Below, in pieces: positions 38,943 to 50,830 of a stretch of 64,000 bases of DNA (position 1 is the stretch's first letter; each line of letters starts with the position of its first letter). The stretch is taken from NCBI GenBank assembly GCA_950295325.1, contig OX485805.1, positions 50,926,758-50,990,757 of the forward strand. Reading direction: 5' to 3'. A program made the translations under genes and the position numbers. The stretch is from Polytrichum commune. Lineage: Eukaryota; Streptophyta; Polytrichopsida; Polytrichales; Polytrichaceae. The notes under the pieces were generated by a model that did not search any database, was not told the origin of the DNA, and saw nothing but the letters and a program-made list of their open reading frames with translations.

Positions 38943-41900
38943 GGAGTGCACCCAAACCACAACCCCTTAATCTTCTCCTACTTAATAGGACCTTATCCTA
39001 TCCACTAAACCCTCATCCCATAAACCAACAAGAACATGTTCTAATTCAAACATTTAAATCCAAGGCCCTTCCCCTTGCCTCATCAAACACTACACACTTT
39101 AACCAAAACACTCCCTAATATCACTAAGCTTCTAATTAACCACACAAAATAGGCTTAAGGCCTAAAACATAAACCACACCAAGCCTCACTCTTTTAATAC
39201 TTTTGATTGTTTCAATAACACTCCAAATGCAATTCTAAATAAATTCTAAACATAAAACCAATATGAGCAACCATTTTGGGCTCATACCCAGGCATTGTTC
39301 ACCCCCTTAAATATTTTCTTCCACCTTATCTCAACTTCCCTACTTCCATACCTAACCACACTTGCAACAGTGGTTATTCTTCCTTAGAACCTTCTCACTG
39401 ATCCTTATCTAACCTTTGTTTTACTAACCCTTATCCCTTCTTATTTACTTCTACTTTAAGGCTACTTTAGGAAAGGTATCTTTTAACCAACGTTGTCATG
39501 CCCCCATTCTAAACTAGATTTCTTCCTTAGAATTTTCTAAAATGCTACTAGTTGGAGTTGTCATCTTCTAGGTCATTTGGTCGTGCAACTTCATCGATGA
39601 CGCTTGGTTGGTCACTTGGCTACTCAAGTTGATTCCACCGTGTGTTCCTTGACATCTAGTGGGATCGGTGAACAAACACGATTGGTGGTGGAAAGAAATA
39701 CTCTAGTAACCATGCCATAAGTGTTGGGTGAACGAGGAAATAACAGTAGTAGGCTCATGTGAGTAGACCCTCTAAGCCTATTCATCTGGATTTATAGGTC
39801 TATATACATGCCTACCTCCATAATTTTGGGCTACCCATAAACTATTTTGAAGTTAGCTTGATTTATTTTAAATATTTCCCGAAAATATTCTCTTTTGGAG
39901 AGGATGCCCAAAAAAAATTCATTTGGGGGCATCTTTTGAAAAGTGTTTCAATGCCGTCAAGAAAATGAAGAATATGCATTACTACATTTTTTGGCTTTAC
40001 TGTCCAACAAAAGGCGGTACACATCATTGATAACACATATGTGTATAGACATGGGTAATATATGCGTACATTTATCTAGGGTGCTTAGATGTATCATATG
40101 TTCTTCAAGCTGGATAGAGAGTTTTATTTTCACAAACAAATCTATAGTAGCTCCTAGATAAACATATGTCTTAAACACATTTTTACTATATAATAAAGCA
40201 TTTTGTTCTATAAAATTTAGTGAATGTCACAAAGGAAGACTAACATCTCAAACTACCCCCCCCCTTTGAATTTTACTTACTGAAATTGTTATGTGTTGAA
40301 AGTTTACTCAATGCAAATTAAACCCTAGGACCACTACTAAGGAGTCTTTGTAGAGAAGAAGTGCTCCAAGCATTGTTGTGGATAAACATACATTCTTCCT
40401 CATATGCATGCAATACTAATAAAAAAACAATGTATACATGCGTTGACATAAAGCATATGGTTGTATATTACCAATGTTGGAGTTGTGCATCTTTATGAAA
40501 GATGTGCATGAGCATCTTGAGTACTTGTTGACAGTCATGTGGTAATGCTTGCCAAATGTAGCATTGTCATCATTGTAAGCAACATAGATCATGGCATATG
40601 AGGGAGGAGTCAAATCCACCTTCTCCACAATCACCATTTTGAACGAATGGGCAACTGTCATGCACTAACAATGGGCCTTAGAAGGTGGACTGTAATGAAC
40701 GACCTTCCCATCTCGAGACATTGGGGGCTTTGAACTTGGACCTCTTTGCTAGACCAAAGGGTACACTCCAAACCGAGCGACTTTAAACATACCGTCTTCC
40801 AATTTAAAGGCCTCAAACAAGGTCAAATTTGTGCTGATTTGAATAGGCCACACATCAAGAACATGAAGGTTGGGCATTACACCATACTTTGTCTTGCCAC
40901 CCGCACACTCCTTCTAGTTACCATAACAAAACCAGAAGGTTTTAGGAACGTACCTCTTCATGTTCTTGGAATTGAAGATGCCATCATAACATGGCGCAAG
41001 GGTGGAAATGCCAATTTTTCGCCTCGGACGAGCACAAACCAAGCGACTATTTGTGAGCAATCGATACGCTGACAACATGTCCCCCCCCCCCCCACACACA
41101 CACACACATGGACACATGGCGTTCATGGGTTAGCTTGGGAGGTGTCGCATCCACTCAAGACCCTACTTCCATTCCGCCCTCACTCTGCACTTGCTCCGAT
41201 GGGTCCTTGGTTGTTGAAGAACCATTCCTGCTCGGAGACCGAGGTGAGTTAGATGTCTTACATTGTGAATTTGTATTCGGGAATTGAACTTTATTGCACC
41301 ACATCGACTTATGTACAATTTTCATTCCACGTGTGACACCATAATCCATTATCCATTGCAACCACTTTTATTATACAAAATACATGATAAAGTTTTGAAC
41401 CATTACCATAACTTGCAAAGTATAAATACTTATTCCATACGTGTTTTGCATAATAGGATATTGTTTGAACAACTTAAGTGTGGGGCATATTTAAAATAAA
41501 ATCATTGGGTGTTGGTGCTTATTTTGGAAGCGCTACCATATTAAATTAAATTGATTAGACCACAACCCATCAATTTGGAGGTGGTGTGGGATCCCAACAT
41601 TCTTGTTAATCTTGAATGGCAAGATTATAGGGGTATGTGGATATATAGCATTTTCCGAAGGTATATTTTTGGGGTCCCATATATCAGACCTCAATCGAAT
41701 GTCCAAACCAAAGTATGGGTTATGGAAAGAGGCAAGCCATAAGAATTTTGAAAATCGGTGCTAGGAGGTTGGGGGGTACATATATGGAAGGGGGGGGGGT
41801 CAAAGGGTTTGGATCATGGGCATATGCTCATGTGGTTGTGCCAAATGGTGTATGCCGAGGTCATTTTGGGCGCACAAATTAATTGGTCAACCATCGCATG

Positions 41901-42775
41901 TACTAGAGCAAATTTGAAGGCAACATGCGGAGAAGGGTCAGGCTAGGCTAGTTTCGTGCTAGGCTGAGACGTTAGCTGACCGATCTCATTGACATGGCAA
42001 CCTCCAACAAATCCTCCAACGGTGCAAACTTATTTTGATTTTCCTTCCAGTCCCAAGTCATTAACGTCTAGGAACTCTGGCCTCCAACTGTGTACACCTC
42101 GACGATGCAAAGTGGTGTTAGGGGTTCCCGTTGAAACTTGCCAGGCGACAAAGAATCCACATGCCACCACCACATGGACCATGTTTGGTTTGTCCACTAT
42201 CTTCGCCGGTTGATGTGGAGATGACCTCAAAGGTTCCAACACCACCACTAGTAGTTGTTGACAATGACATGGTGGTAGCTATCGCCCCACTATTTCCTAT
42301 CATTCTTGACTAAAAATTAAATACGTTTCCAAAGAAAAATGGCCACATGCTAAAAATTATTAAATTTTTTAAAAAAATACCCCTCTAAACAAACAAGTCT
42401 GTGACCCCACCCCCTTCAAAAAAAATCCATAGAAAATGTGAAAATATATTAAAAATAAAAAATAAAAACCTAGGGGAGGTGGTGGGCATGGAGGGGATGG
42501 TGGGGGGTCATGGGCATGGACACACATGGACACACATGGACATATATGCATATGGGGCTACACATGGGCATGGGGACATATAATTGCATGGGTTAAGGGA
42601 TTGGATAGCCCGAGATATCAATTCATATGCACATGTTGAACATGCTGGGACAGTCATTTGGTTGCATGGGCTTAGAGGTTTGGTGTGGTTCGGACACAAA
42701 TTTATATGTAGCAACGGATTGGGATGACACAGGTCCAAGCTAGTTCAATGCATAGTGAAATCCTTTCTAAAGTAT
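38943..42775. other. Gene-poor stretch
   Basis: Only short ORFs with no recognisable domain. Homopolymer and simple repeats occur at 41081-41108 (C run then (CA)n) and 42486-42560 (CATGGGCATGGACACA repeats). I see nothing else that can be supported. Confidence 0.4.
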
Positions 42776-43128
42776 ACTAAATACGATATTTAGTGTCACC
42801 AATTTATGATTATCTTGCTCAATATCAATTGTGAACTATAGTATAGTGTCACAAACTATCAATCTTAACCCAATGTTATTTGTCATTCCCTGTAAAAATT
42901 TTGGGGGATTATAGATTTACAGTGTTGAAATTACTGTCACTTACTAAGATTTTTCATCCACTTTTCAATCATCCATGACAATACTTCATCCAAAGTTGCT
43001 GACAAGAGAAGGTAGGTTTTGGCCAATGGATGAACCCATCCATCATCCATGACAATATTTTTAAACTTGTTCATAAGAAGTGTCATCCAAGAATGAAATA
43101 CCATATGACACTAAATATCATATTTAGT
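42776..43128. mobile_element. Small TIR element (MITE-like)
   Basis: ACTAAATACGATATTTAGTG at 42776-42798 (plus TCA) is mirrored at 43106-43128 by TGACACTAAATATCATATTT plus AGT. The arms are 23 bp and differ at one position. Each arm is itself nearly palindromic. No coding capacity. Confidence 0.6.
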
Positions 43129-43509
43129 GTAGTAGCACCACTTGAAGGGTTAACTTAATAATGCTCTTCATTTGGTAGACCACGTTTCGGATAATTTATT
43201 TTGGTTCCATGTGTCAAAGGTCCACTATGGCACTCCCTATCCATTCCCTCTTGATCCAATCTTCATTCAATCTTGGGCTAGATTGGTATTTGCATGCATC
43301 ACCTTTCACGGCACTTGTTCCCTATGGTGTGAGAGTTTGATAGACCAGGTTGAATCTTATGAGTTTGTTGGTACTTGCAAGGTTTGGTCTTACATGAGCA
43401 AAACACATAGGTAGATATGTCTAATGCGGTTGCTTCTCGTAATCGGACACCTATATTTGAGTGGTAAGTAGTTTGGTGGGACTTCAAGAACATATATTAG
43501 AAAGGCATG

Positions 43510-43570
43510 GAGGGAAGCTATCTTATGAGCGATGAGCAGTGAGCGGTGAGCGGTGAGCAGTAACACATGA
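43510..43570. repeat. Left terminal inverted repeat of the MULE
   Basis: Starts right after the target duplication. Contains GCTATCTTATGAGCGATGAG followed by repeated TGAGCGG/TGAGCAG units and AGTAAC. Confidence 0.85.
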
Positions 43571-43734
43571 GCAATGAGCAGTAACATATGAGCAATGATT
43601 CCAAATTTAGTAAAGACACACGGGTTTAGGGTACACAACCAAAATTTTGACAAATTAATTGCATATTTTTAATTGTAAATTGCCAATATTTTAAATGAAG
43701 CACAAGTGAAAGGGCCCTATTTCCATGGATCATT

Positions 43735-44500
43735 TAAAACACTTTCAATTCATTGCTGATTTTTATTATAATAATCCAAACCAATACATGTCATTTATTG
43801 ACATCCTTATACATGTAGTTACAACCAACACTTGCACAACTACTCACATTCCACAACACCATCAAGCTCAAGTAGGTGCATAACCTCATTATACGTACAT
43901 GTAGGTGCCATAATTGTGAGCCACTCAAACTGCTCACGGGTTGAATTAAGGCCCAAAATCTACAAATGAAAGGAAATTAGATATTAGAAATAGTCAATAT
44001 GTAGGTAACTACTAGGTTTTGAGACATCCGCCTGTGGATGCGAGTTGTGTAAGAGATTGGTATTAGGTCTGTATCAACCCGGGTTCGAATCCGGTTGGTT
44101 ACATTGACTGGTGCTATCCCAAATTGAGCTAGTGATAAAGCAGGAATAATCTATAGGCGGATACCAAGAAGACGTTACTACGCGGATGTGCGTAGAATCT
44201 TCTCAATTATTTTTTATTTTTAGAAACATTGTTATTATTTATCCATGTCAATCAATCAAACCGCTCACGGTTGGGTCGTAGTCTAAATAGAAATGAAGTT
44301 ACTGAATCATTTGAAATACTTTCAGTCCACTGCTAATTTTTATTATAATAATCCAAACCAAAACATGTCATATTTTGACATTCAAATATATGGTACTTAA
44401 TAGACCATTTGCAATACTACTCACACTCTACAATACCAGCAAGTTCAAGTAGTCGCATGACCTCGTTATAGGTATATGTAGGTGCATGAATGAACTTGTC
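43735..44500. repeat. Direct duplication of the transposase 3' end
   Basis: The block at about 43735-43935 and the block at about 44311-44500 share TTTTTATTATAATAATCCAA, CATGTCAT.TTGACAT, CAAG.TCAAGTAG and ACCTC.TTATA, which cover the last codons and 3' flank of the transposase. The SINE at 44020-44215 lies between them. Confidence 0.75.
44020..44215 (+). mobile_element. tRNA-derived SINE, copy A
   Basis: Contains a consensus Pol III B box inside GGGTTCGAATCCGG, preceded by GGATGCGAGTTGTGTAAGAG as the probable A-box region and followed by GACTGGTGCTATCCC and GAGCTAGTG. It ends in a T-rich tail. An inverted second copy lies at 48790-48990. Both are inside the MULE. Confidence 0.75.
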
Positions 44501-47500
44501 ACTCTCGTAATCCACCTTGCACAAAAATCTAAACACATAATAAAGATGTTTACAATACACCCATTTTCCTTTCTTTCCCGATGCATGAAAGGACATTTTC
44601 GTGAAATCCGGGCATGTGCAATGCGGGATGTCGCCAATTATGACATGGTAGGTGATATCATGCTTGGAGACAATGTTGATTATCATTCCAAAGCCCGGAT
44701 ATGGAATGGCAGTGACCCCAACCACATAGTAACCCTCCATGAGTCTGGCGCTCTCCCATTTGTTTTTGTGATCCGCTAGCGGTGTTGTTGGATTACGACG
44801 CACTGTCTTCCCAAACCTGAATGTAGGGTGGGCGTCCAGGTTTGGTGGCATAGAAAAATGCAAGCGAGGGATGGGGAGAGTTGCGATTGTTGAAAGCCTA
44901 CGACGAGGGGACAATGCCTCCCTCTGCTATAGTTGAAATCCAACATCTTCAAGTGCCAAAACCTCCTCTCGCGATAGATTGGTACCTATCTTCACCGGCC
45001 ACGTGTTGGGTACTATAGGCCAGTCCAATACATATTTCTTCTTACTGCCACTCACAGAACGTTTGATGTCGTCAGGGCAAAACCAAAATTCATACTCCAC
45101 ATTGTTGGGAGAGCGAAATTCCTTCCTGAGCCCTTTGTATGTTGGAGCAGGTATGCCATGTTTCCTAGTCCCGACTTTGGCATTGCACATAGTCCCTGTG
45201 ATGGCCTGCAGTGCCCAACATCGTTTGGCTGAGTTGGGTGGTAATCTTGCAATGTGCCACTTGGAAGCAAGATAATCTGTCTCTAACACGGATGTAGTAT
45301 GAGCCACACCATAAATTGCAGAACTCAACGATTCCTCTATGCGTTGACAAATTGCTCGGATGTTGGGACGAAGAATGGAATAGTTCACTTTGTCGGGTCG
45401 ATGAGAATCACAATCAGCACCCGGTGGTAGGTTGAATTTGCGTTTGGTGGAACCAAAGAGCTATGACCCTTCCAATGCACAATCTCTAGTGTTGACGTCT
45501 TCTGTCCCTCGATAAGACTTCATGGCATCGGCCAACATTTTTGGATCTCCACACCTGGCAGCCGCTTTGAGTTTCAAGGAGGCCGAATCAGGACCTTTAC
45601 CATCAGACCCCCCTTTCAACCATGTCCAGTAATTTGCAATTTGCATGAAGGCACGGATCATGTCGTCCATTGTAGCTTCATATAAACAAGTCATCTTGTT
45701 GCCGGACTGTTGGAGCCATTTGTTGTGTACAGTCTCTGCAAGGTTGCATGTTGGCATTTCCGCACGCTCTTCTATTGTCATATCCTATGAACAACACATA
45801 TATACAAGGATAGGAAAAACATAAGATATATTATATATCAGTGGCAAGATATTGAATGACAGTGAATAATGAAGTTTGATATGTACTTACAAGTAGCATA
45901 TGACCATTCCATTGTCTATAACGAAAGTGCCAAAATCCCAACCACTCTGAAAGGCCAAGGATGCCTTCTTCCGAGGCAGCTCCAGATGACAACCACCAAG
46001 AACGAATCACATGGTACTTAGTCTCAGCGTCGTCCATTGTTTTCGCGTCTTTGTAATCCTTGCATATTTGTTTGTATTGAAACTGCAAGGATGGTTTGAT
46101 ATACTTTTGGGTCATCTTATCCAAGCTTGCAGACCAATGGAAAAGACATGTACGCTCACGTGCAACCATGAGTAGACTTTGATCACCATCCCCGTAAATC
46201 GCCCTCACCGCATTCCAATTAGCTTGAGCACTATCAACCATGAACCCTTTGAAGTTTACGTTTGGTACACCATTTTCTGCCATGACAACATTCAAATTTT
46301 CCCAAAAGAGAATTTGTGTTGCACCATCTTCAGATTGCATGTCACAACACGCAAAAGTCAACACTTTACAGTATCGACTGTCGTACAGATGGCAAGCCAT
46401 GGTCGTCCAGTCCTTCAAACGTTTGATATGGTCAAACATAAACTATGAATTCTCCATGTCCCCACCGACTTGCATCCTCTTCACAAGTTCCACACCACTA
46501 CTTGGAAGGTCTACAGACATCTTGAAAACAAACACTTTGTCCTTTGACTGCCCTAGAAAGCGACTACCATGGACGAACTTGAAAGCAGAGTGGTCTTTGA
46601 GCGCCATAATACTATCCATAGTTCCCATTTTACTACGCAAAAAACGCTTTGATCCAAATACAAAGTTACGACAAGTCGGAGACGCAAGAGTGCTGAATTT
46701 GTCCATGACGACCTCTAGGGATGAACCAACCAAGTGATGGCCTTCGACATTTGCGGGAGATTTGAGAAGGTAATCGGCCAAGATTGTTTGCTTGCTGCCA
46801 TAATTATGGCTGAATTTTTGGCTGTGGGTGTTTTCAATACTTCATTTGCAACGCACTGGTATGCCATGTCCAATGACTCACATCATGTGCCATTGGCCAC
46901 AGGGTGATCATATACACCAATATAAATGCAAGTCTTGGACATTCCAACAGATGTGGAGTGAATGTATATGATTCGAGCATGACATAAAGCAATGCACACA
47001 GGTGTGGAACGACATACCTTACACTCGATAGTGGACCTAGTGGGAGGAACATTACCCACAGCAAATGGGAGACGAGTTGAACCGGCCCATTCGGTGTTGT
47101 TCCGGAGGCCCCCATTGTGATTCATGTAATCACAGTAGTCATTAGAACATTGGAGATGACCAGCACAAGTAGAACGCCGGAAGGACAATCCAAAATCATT
47201 TTGGATATTGATGGTTTTGGTGGTGCACCAAGGGTGACCATCGCACATTTTGTCCATGCCGTCCATTGAGCGGCCATACGTATTTGGAACTTTAAGTGTC
47301 ACAGGGGGTAAGAGAAACAAAACATCACCATTAAAAGAAGATGGTAAGTACTTGACATTACGAACATCTATACTATCAAAATCAATGGATGCAAGATCTG
47401 ACTTTGATCTTTTTCTTGACTTTGTGAGCTTCAAGGCATCAACTATAGTGAACCCTGTAGATGAAGGTGAAGGGTGTAGTGGAGGACGTTGAGAGGGTGA

Positions 47501-48025
47501 GATTAGGGGAACCACCCTCTTGTACATATGACCGCAAGGAGATTTGGATACATGTATAAGAAGTTGCAAAGGAGTAGAATGAACACCTTTAAATGGAAAC
47601 GGCGATGTGTTTGAAAGATCAATAGATGCACAACTGTCATCTTCTGAATCCGATAGCACAAACACACTATCATCAAGGGGTTCTACCTTAACATGTGCGG
47701 TAGAAGGAATTTGAACTGTGGATGTACCGGATTCGTTTGTCAATATGACAGTAGAAGCTTGCATCTGAGACTCAGAAAGACCTATCACCCTATATGAACC
47801 AAGTCCTAAGATCCACATAAAACCAACCTTTGTTCTGTTTTTTTGAACCAAAATCGTTTCATACACCTCTCCATCTGTAGAGTACATCTCCTGCTCTAAA
47901 TACATGGAGCCTATCTGGAGGTTGAATCTCAAACTAAGTAAATCCTCTGAAACACTCACATGACTATCATCTTGAAGTGGCAAAATGAAGGGAACAAAAG
48001 ATCCATGAGCTCTAATGGTAGCCAT
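44417..48025 (-). pseudogene. MULE transposase with SWIM zinc finger, interrupted
   Basis: Read on -, the ATG at 48025 opens 380 codons with an acidic/serine-rich middle (DSVFVLSDSEDDS), a basic KSRKRSKS patch and a Cys/His region (CAGHLQCSNDYC.., CKVC.., GVYDHP) resembling the WRKY-GCM1/FLYWCH-type fingers of MULE proteins. After TGA at 46883-46885 and a frameshift near 46787 comes the catalytic region: LTFACCDMQSEDGATQILFW (first Asp), FKGFMVDSAQANWNAVRAIY (second Asp) and ERTCLFHWSASL (C-x-x-H). An intron at about 45889-45787 is followed by further sequence and a SWIM finger C-T-C..(20)..C-K-H (HCTCPDFTKMSFH..VYCKHLYYVF) near the C-terminus, ending VECE. TAG codons interrupt it at 46443-46445, 45461-45463 and 44927-44929. 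The protein would be about 1,100 residues. It mobilised the element but this copy is inactive. Confidence 0.85.
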
Positions 48026-48438
48026 GGAAAATGGAAAGATGAATTAAACAAGACATCACAAAAATTTGGGTGAATGTTGTTTTTATATAGAGGTGTGTGA
48101 TGAAGTGAATGAAATTGAAAACGCGTGATACAATAATGGATGGTGATGAAAGCGTGTAATATCATAGCATCTAATAATATGGAAGTAAACATATCACAAT
48201 AATAGTTAGAGAATATTTACAAGCAAGATACACACAAAACAGTGAGGCTAGGGTGTCATAAACTTTTGGATTCTATAATAAAAATAGAAACAAAATGAAA
48301 GACGCGTTGAAATATTTCGTTCATTGGACGTCAATTGCAACATGAATGATCGTAATATACACCGGATTTATTTGGGATAGACACATTGGAAGAATAAATG
48401 ATAGTGGACTGATGGAGGACACATTATAGACACCAACG
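48026..48438. promoter_or_regulatory. Divergent intergenic region, presumed bidirectional promoter
   Basis: Only 413 bp separate the ATG of the - strand transposase (48025) from the ATG of the + strand exon at 48439. The stretch is AT-rich with no ORF. No specific promoter motif could be assigned, so the call rests on gene orientation. Confidence 0.45.
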
Positions 48439-48789
48439 ATGGTGGAGAATGTAGAGAGAACACCCGTGAGGCCGAAGAGAAGGCGTAGGAAAGCTTTGTA
48501 TTTTACTTCTGAGAAAAATAGGTTCGGACTGAGTGTAGGAAAGAGGAATGCAAACAAGGAAGGGAAAAGAAACATGTTGAATACGATAGTAGAAACTGTG
48601 AAAGCACTGGATTTTGATATGATGGAGGGTGATGAAGGTGCACATGCAGACGATCGTATATCGGAGTCGGAAATGAAGACGAGTTCAAAGAAGACAACAA
48701 ACAAAAAGGTAAGTCAGCTCAACGTAAATCAACGATATTGTTGGGCATATGTTTTAGTTTGTTCAAAGTAGTCAATTTAACAAAAACTT

Positions 48790-48990
48790 TATTTAGAAGG
48801 ATCTATGCACACTTGCGTAGGAAAGCCTTCTATGTATCCAACCTACTTAATTTCCTGCCTAACCACTAGCTCATTAGGGGATAGCACCAGTCAATGCAAC
48901 CAACTAGATTCGAACCCAAGTTGGAGTAGACCGAAACATCAATCTCTTTAGACAACTCGCATCCATAGGTGGATGTCTATACCATTTTTT
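48790..48990 (-). mobile_element. tRNA-derived SINE, copy B (inverted)
   Basis: The complement of this stretch shares with copy A the blocks GGATGCGAGTTGT, the B box GGGTTCGAATC, TTGGTTGCATTGACTGGTGC (GGTTACATTGACTGGTGC in A), TATCCC, GAGCTAGTG and GGATAC. It lies in the presumed first intron of the ParB-like gene. Confidence 0.75.
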
Positions 48991-49107
48991 CTTACACTTT
49001 TATACATTTGCCGATGGTATGACAGTAGTAAATCCTTGGAATATCGGCGGCCCACCCGAAAAACATTTCTGACAACGAATTAGAAAGCTTAAAAGATAGG
49101 AGGGAAA

Positions 49108-49655
49108 ACCCTGTGCGTTAACGCACAGGGTTGTTTAGGGTATCTAAGTCGCTCCCTAATACCCTCTGCGTTAACGCACGGGGTTGTTTACGCTGTGTAA
49201 GTTGCTCCCTAATACCCTATGCGTTAACGCACAGGGTGGTTTAGGGTTTGTGAGTCGCAACCTAATACCCTGTGCGTTAACGCACAAGGTTTTCCCTCAT
49301 AACTTTTAGGGTATCTAAGTCGCTCCCTAATACCCTGTGCGTTTACGCACATGATTGTTTAGGGTTACTAAATCGCTCTCCAATACCCTCTGCGTTAACG
49401 CACGGGGTTGTTTACGCTGTGTAAATCGCTCCCTAATACCCTGTGCGTTAACGCACAAGGTACTAGGGAGCGACTTAGATACCTTAAAAGTTAGGAGGAA
49501 AAACCCTGTGCGTTAACGCACAGGGTATGTACGAGCGACATAGAAAGTTAAAATTTAGGATGGAATACCCTGTGCGTTAATGCACAGGGTATTAGGGAGC
49601 GACTTAGATACCCTAAAAGTTACGAGGGAAAACCATGTGCGTTAACGCACAGGGT
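49108..49655. repeat. Array of ten 24-bp palindromes (core GTGCGTTAACGCAC), 53/65-bp periodicity
   Basis: The consensus is a perfect 24-bp dyad: ACC, then CTGTGCGTTAACGCACAG, then GGT. Starts are 49108, 49161, 49214, 49267, 49332, 49385, 49438, 49503, 49567 and 49632, giving spacings 53, 53, 53, 65, 53, 53, 65, 64 and 65. Sites 1 and 8 are perfect and the others carry one to a few changes, mostly in the outer bases, while GCGTTAACGC is intact in eight of ten. The spacers share TAGGGAGCGAC / GTCGCTCCCTAA, GGAGGGAAAA and TTGTTTAGGGT, and some switch orientation along the array. HpaI-type GTTAAC lies at each centre. Confidence 0.95.
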
Positions 49656-50159
49656 ATTAGGGAGCGACATAGAAGGTAAAAAGTTAGGAGGGAAAACCGG
49701 TATGTACTTGCGACTTAGAATGTCTAAAAGTAAAAGAAATAGCTATTGTATAAATTGAAAACGTCATGTAAAGTGTTGAAACTAAACATTTGTTCAAAAT
49801 GGGGTTAGAATGTAAAAGATGAGTAATATCCCTACTGAGATATTCATGTAGTATGTGACAGGAGCTAAAAAATGACCAAAAACAATGAAAAAAAATTTTG
49901 TGCCCAGAAATCCAAAATCTACGAGGTGGCCAAAAACAATGAAATAGATAGAAGAATGAGTAAAGAAAACGATATCAAACACAAAAAAAATATTAGAGAA
50001 AGTTGTAGCCACGGAGATTTAGATAATTTACAATATTTTTTTTATTTTTTTTGGACACGATTAGTATTATTTATAGATTTTACAAGTTTTGGCAAATCTA
50101 CCAATTCCATACTAATAAAATAAAATAAAATAAAAAACTTTTTCAAACCTTTGGCATAG

Positions 50160-50314
50160 ACCCTGTGCGTTAACGCACAGGGTCCACGCTAGCAACTTTC
50201 ATACATTTGTAGTCAGGTGCATAGACCCTGTGCGCCAACGCATAGGGTCTACGCCCGCAACTTTGGTAGGCCTCAAAGCTAGGCGCGTAGACCCTGTGCG
50301 TTAACGCACAGGGT
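50160..50314. repeat. Three further palindromes of the same family, 65-66 bp apart
   Basis: 24-bp sites at 50160-50183, 50225-50248 (with CGCCAACG at the centre) and 50291-50314. Here the dyad is longer: the last one extends to 30 bp (TAG on one side, CTA on the other). The spacer is CACGCTAGCAACTTT.. / ACGCCCGCAACTTT.., different from the first array, so the palindrome is conserved while the spacers are not. Confidence 0.93.
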
Positions 50315-50409
50315 CTACCCTAGTTGTTTAGGGTAAGCCGCTACCTTAATCACACAGTACTTAAACTACCAAAGTCACACCTTAAATTTTTTTTTTGTCA
50401 TTCTTCCTC

Positions 50410-50830
50410 TTGTTGGTGGTTCTTTGTTGTTGTGGTGGCTGCTGCTATTGCTGCTCTTCTTCTCTTGTTTTTGCTCATGTATTGCCACTACTTCTAGTGT
50501 TGTTCCTATTGGTTTAGGTGGTATTAGTTCAGATACTAATCTATTGTTCTTATTGTTGTTGTTTGTGCTGCTGCTGCTATTGGTGGTGTTGTTGTTGCTG
50601 TTGTTGCTGTTGGTGTTGGTGTTGCTGCTGGTGGTGTTTGTGTTGGTGTTGCTGATGTTGGTGTTGTTGCTGCTGCTGTTGGTGTTCCTGCTGTTGCTGG
50701 TGCTATTGGTGTTGTTGATCCTGTTCCTATTGTTGGAGCTGGTGTTGCTGTTTGTTTGGCTGGACGTGGTGCTATCCTGTTTTGTGCTCTTCTTCTACTG
50801 TTGGTGTTGGTATTGTTGTGGTTAGAGGTA
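50410..50830. repeat. GTT/GCTGTT-rich microsatellite before exon 2 of the ParB-like gene
   Basis: Long irregular run of GTTGTTGCTGTTGGT-type triplets. The apparent Leu/Val-rich ORF across it (50424-50825) is a translation of the repeat. Confidence 0.9.

Noticed and set aside
49108-50314. CRISPR-like array (regular repeats and spacers)
   Set aside because: The repeats are perfect dyads with homologous, repeated spacers in a eukaryotic transposon, and no cas genes are present.
50424-50825. 133-codon Leu/Val-rich ORF resembling a membrane protein
   Set aside because: It is a translation of a GTT/GCTGTT microsatellite; any frame of the repeat stays open.
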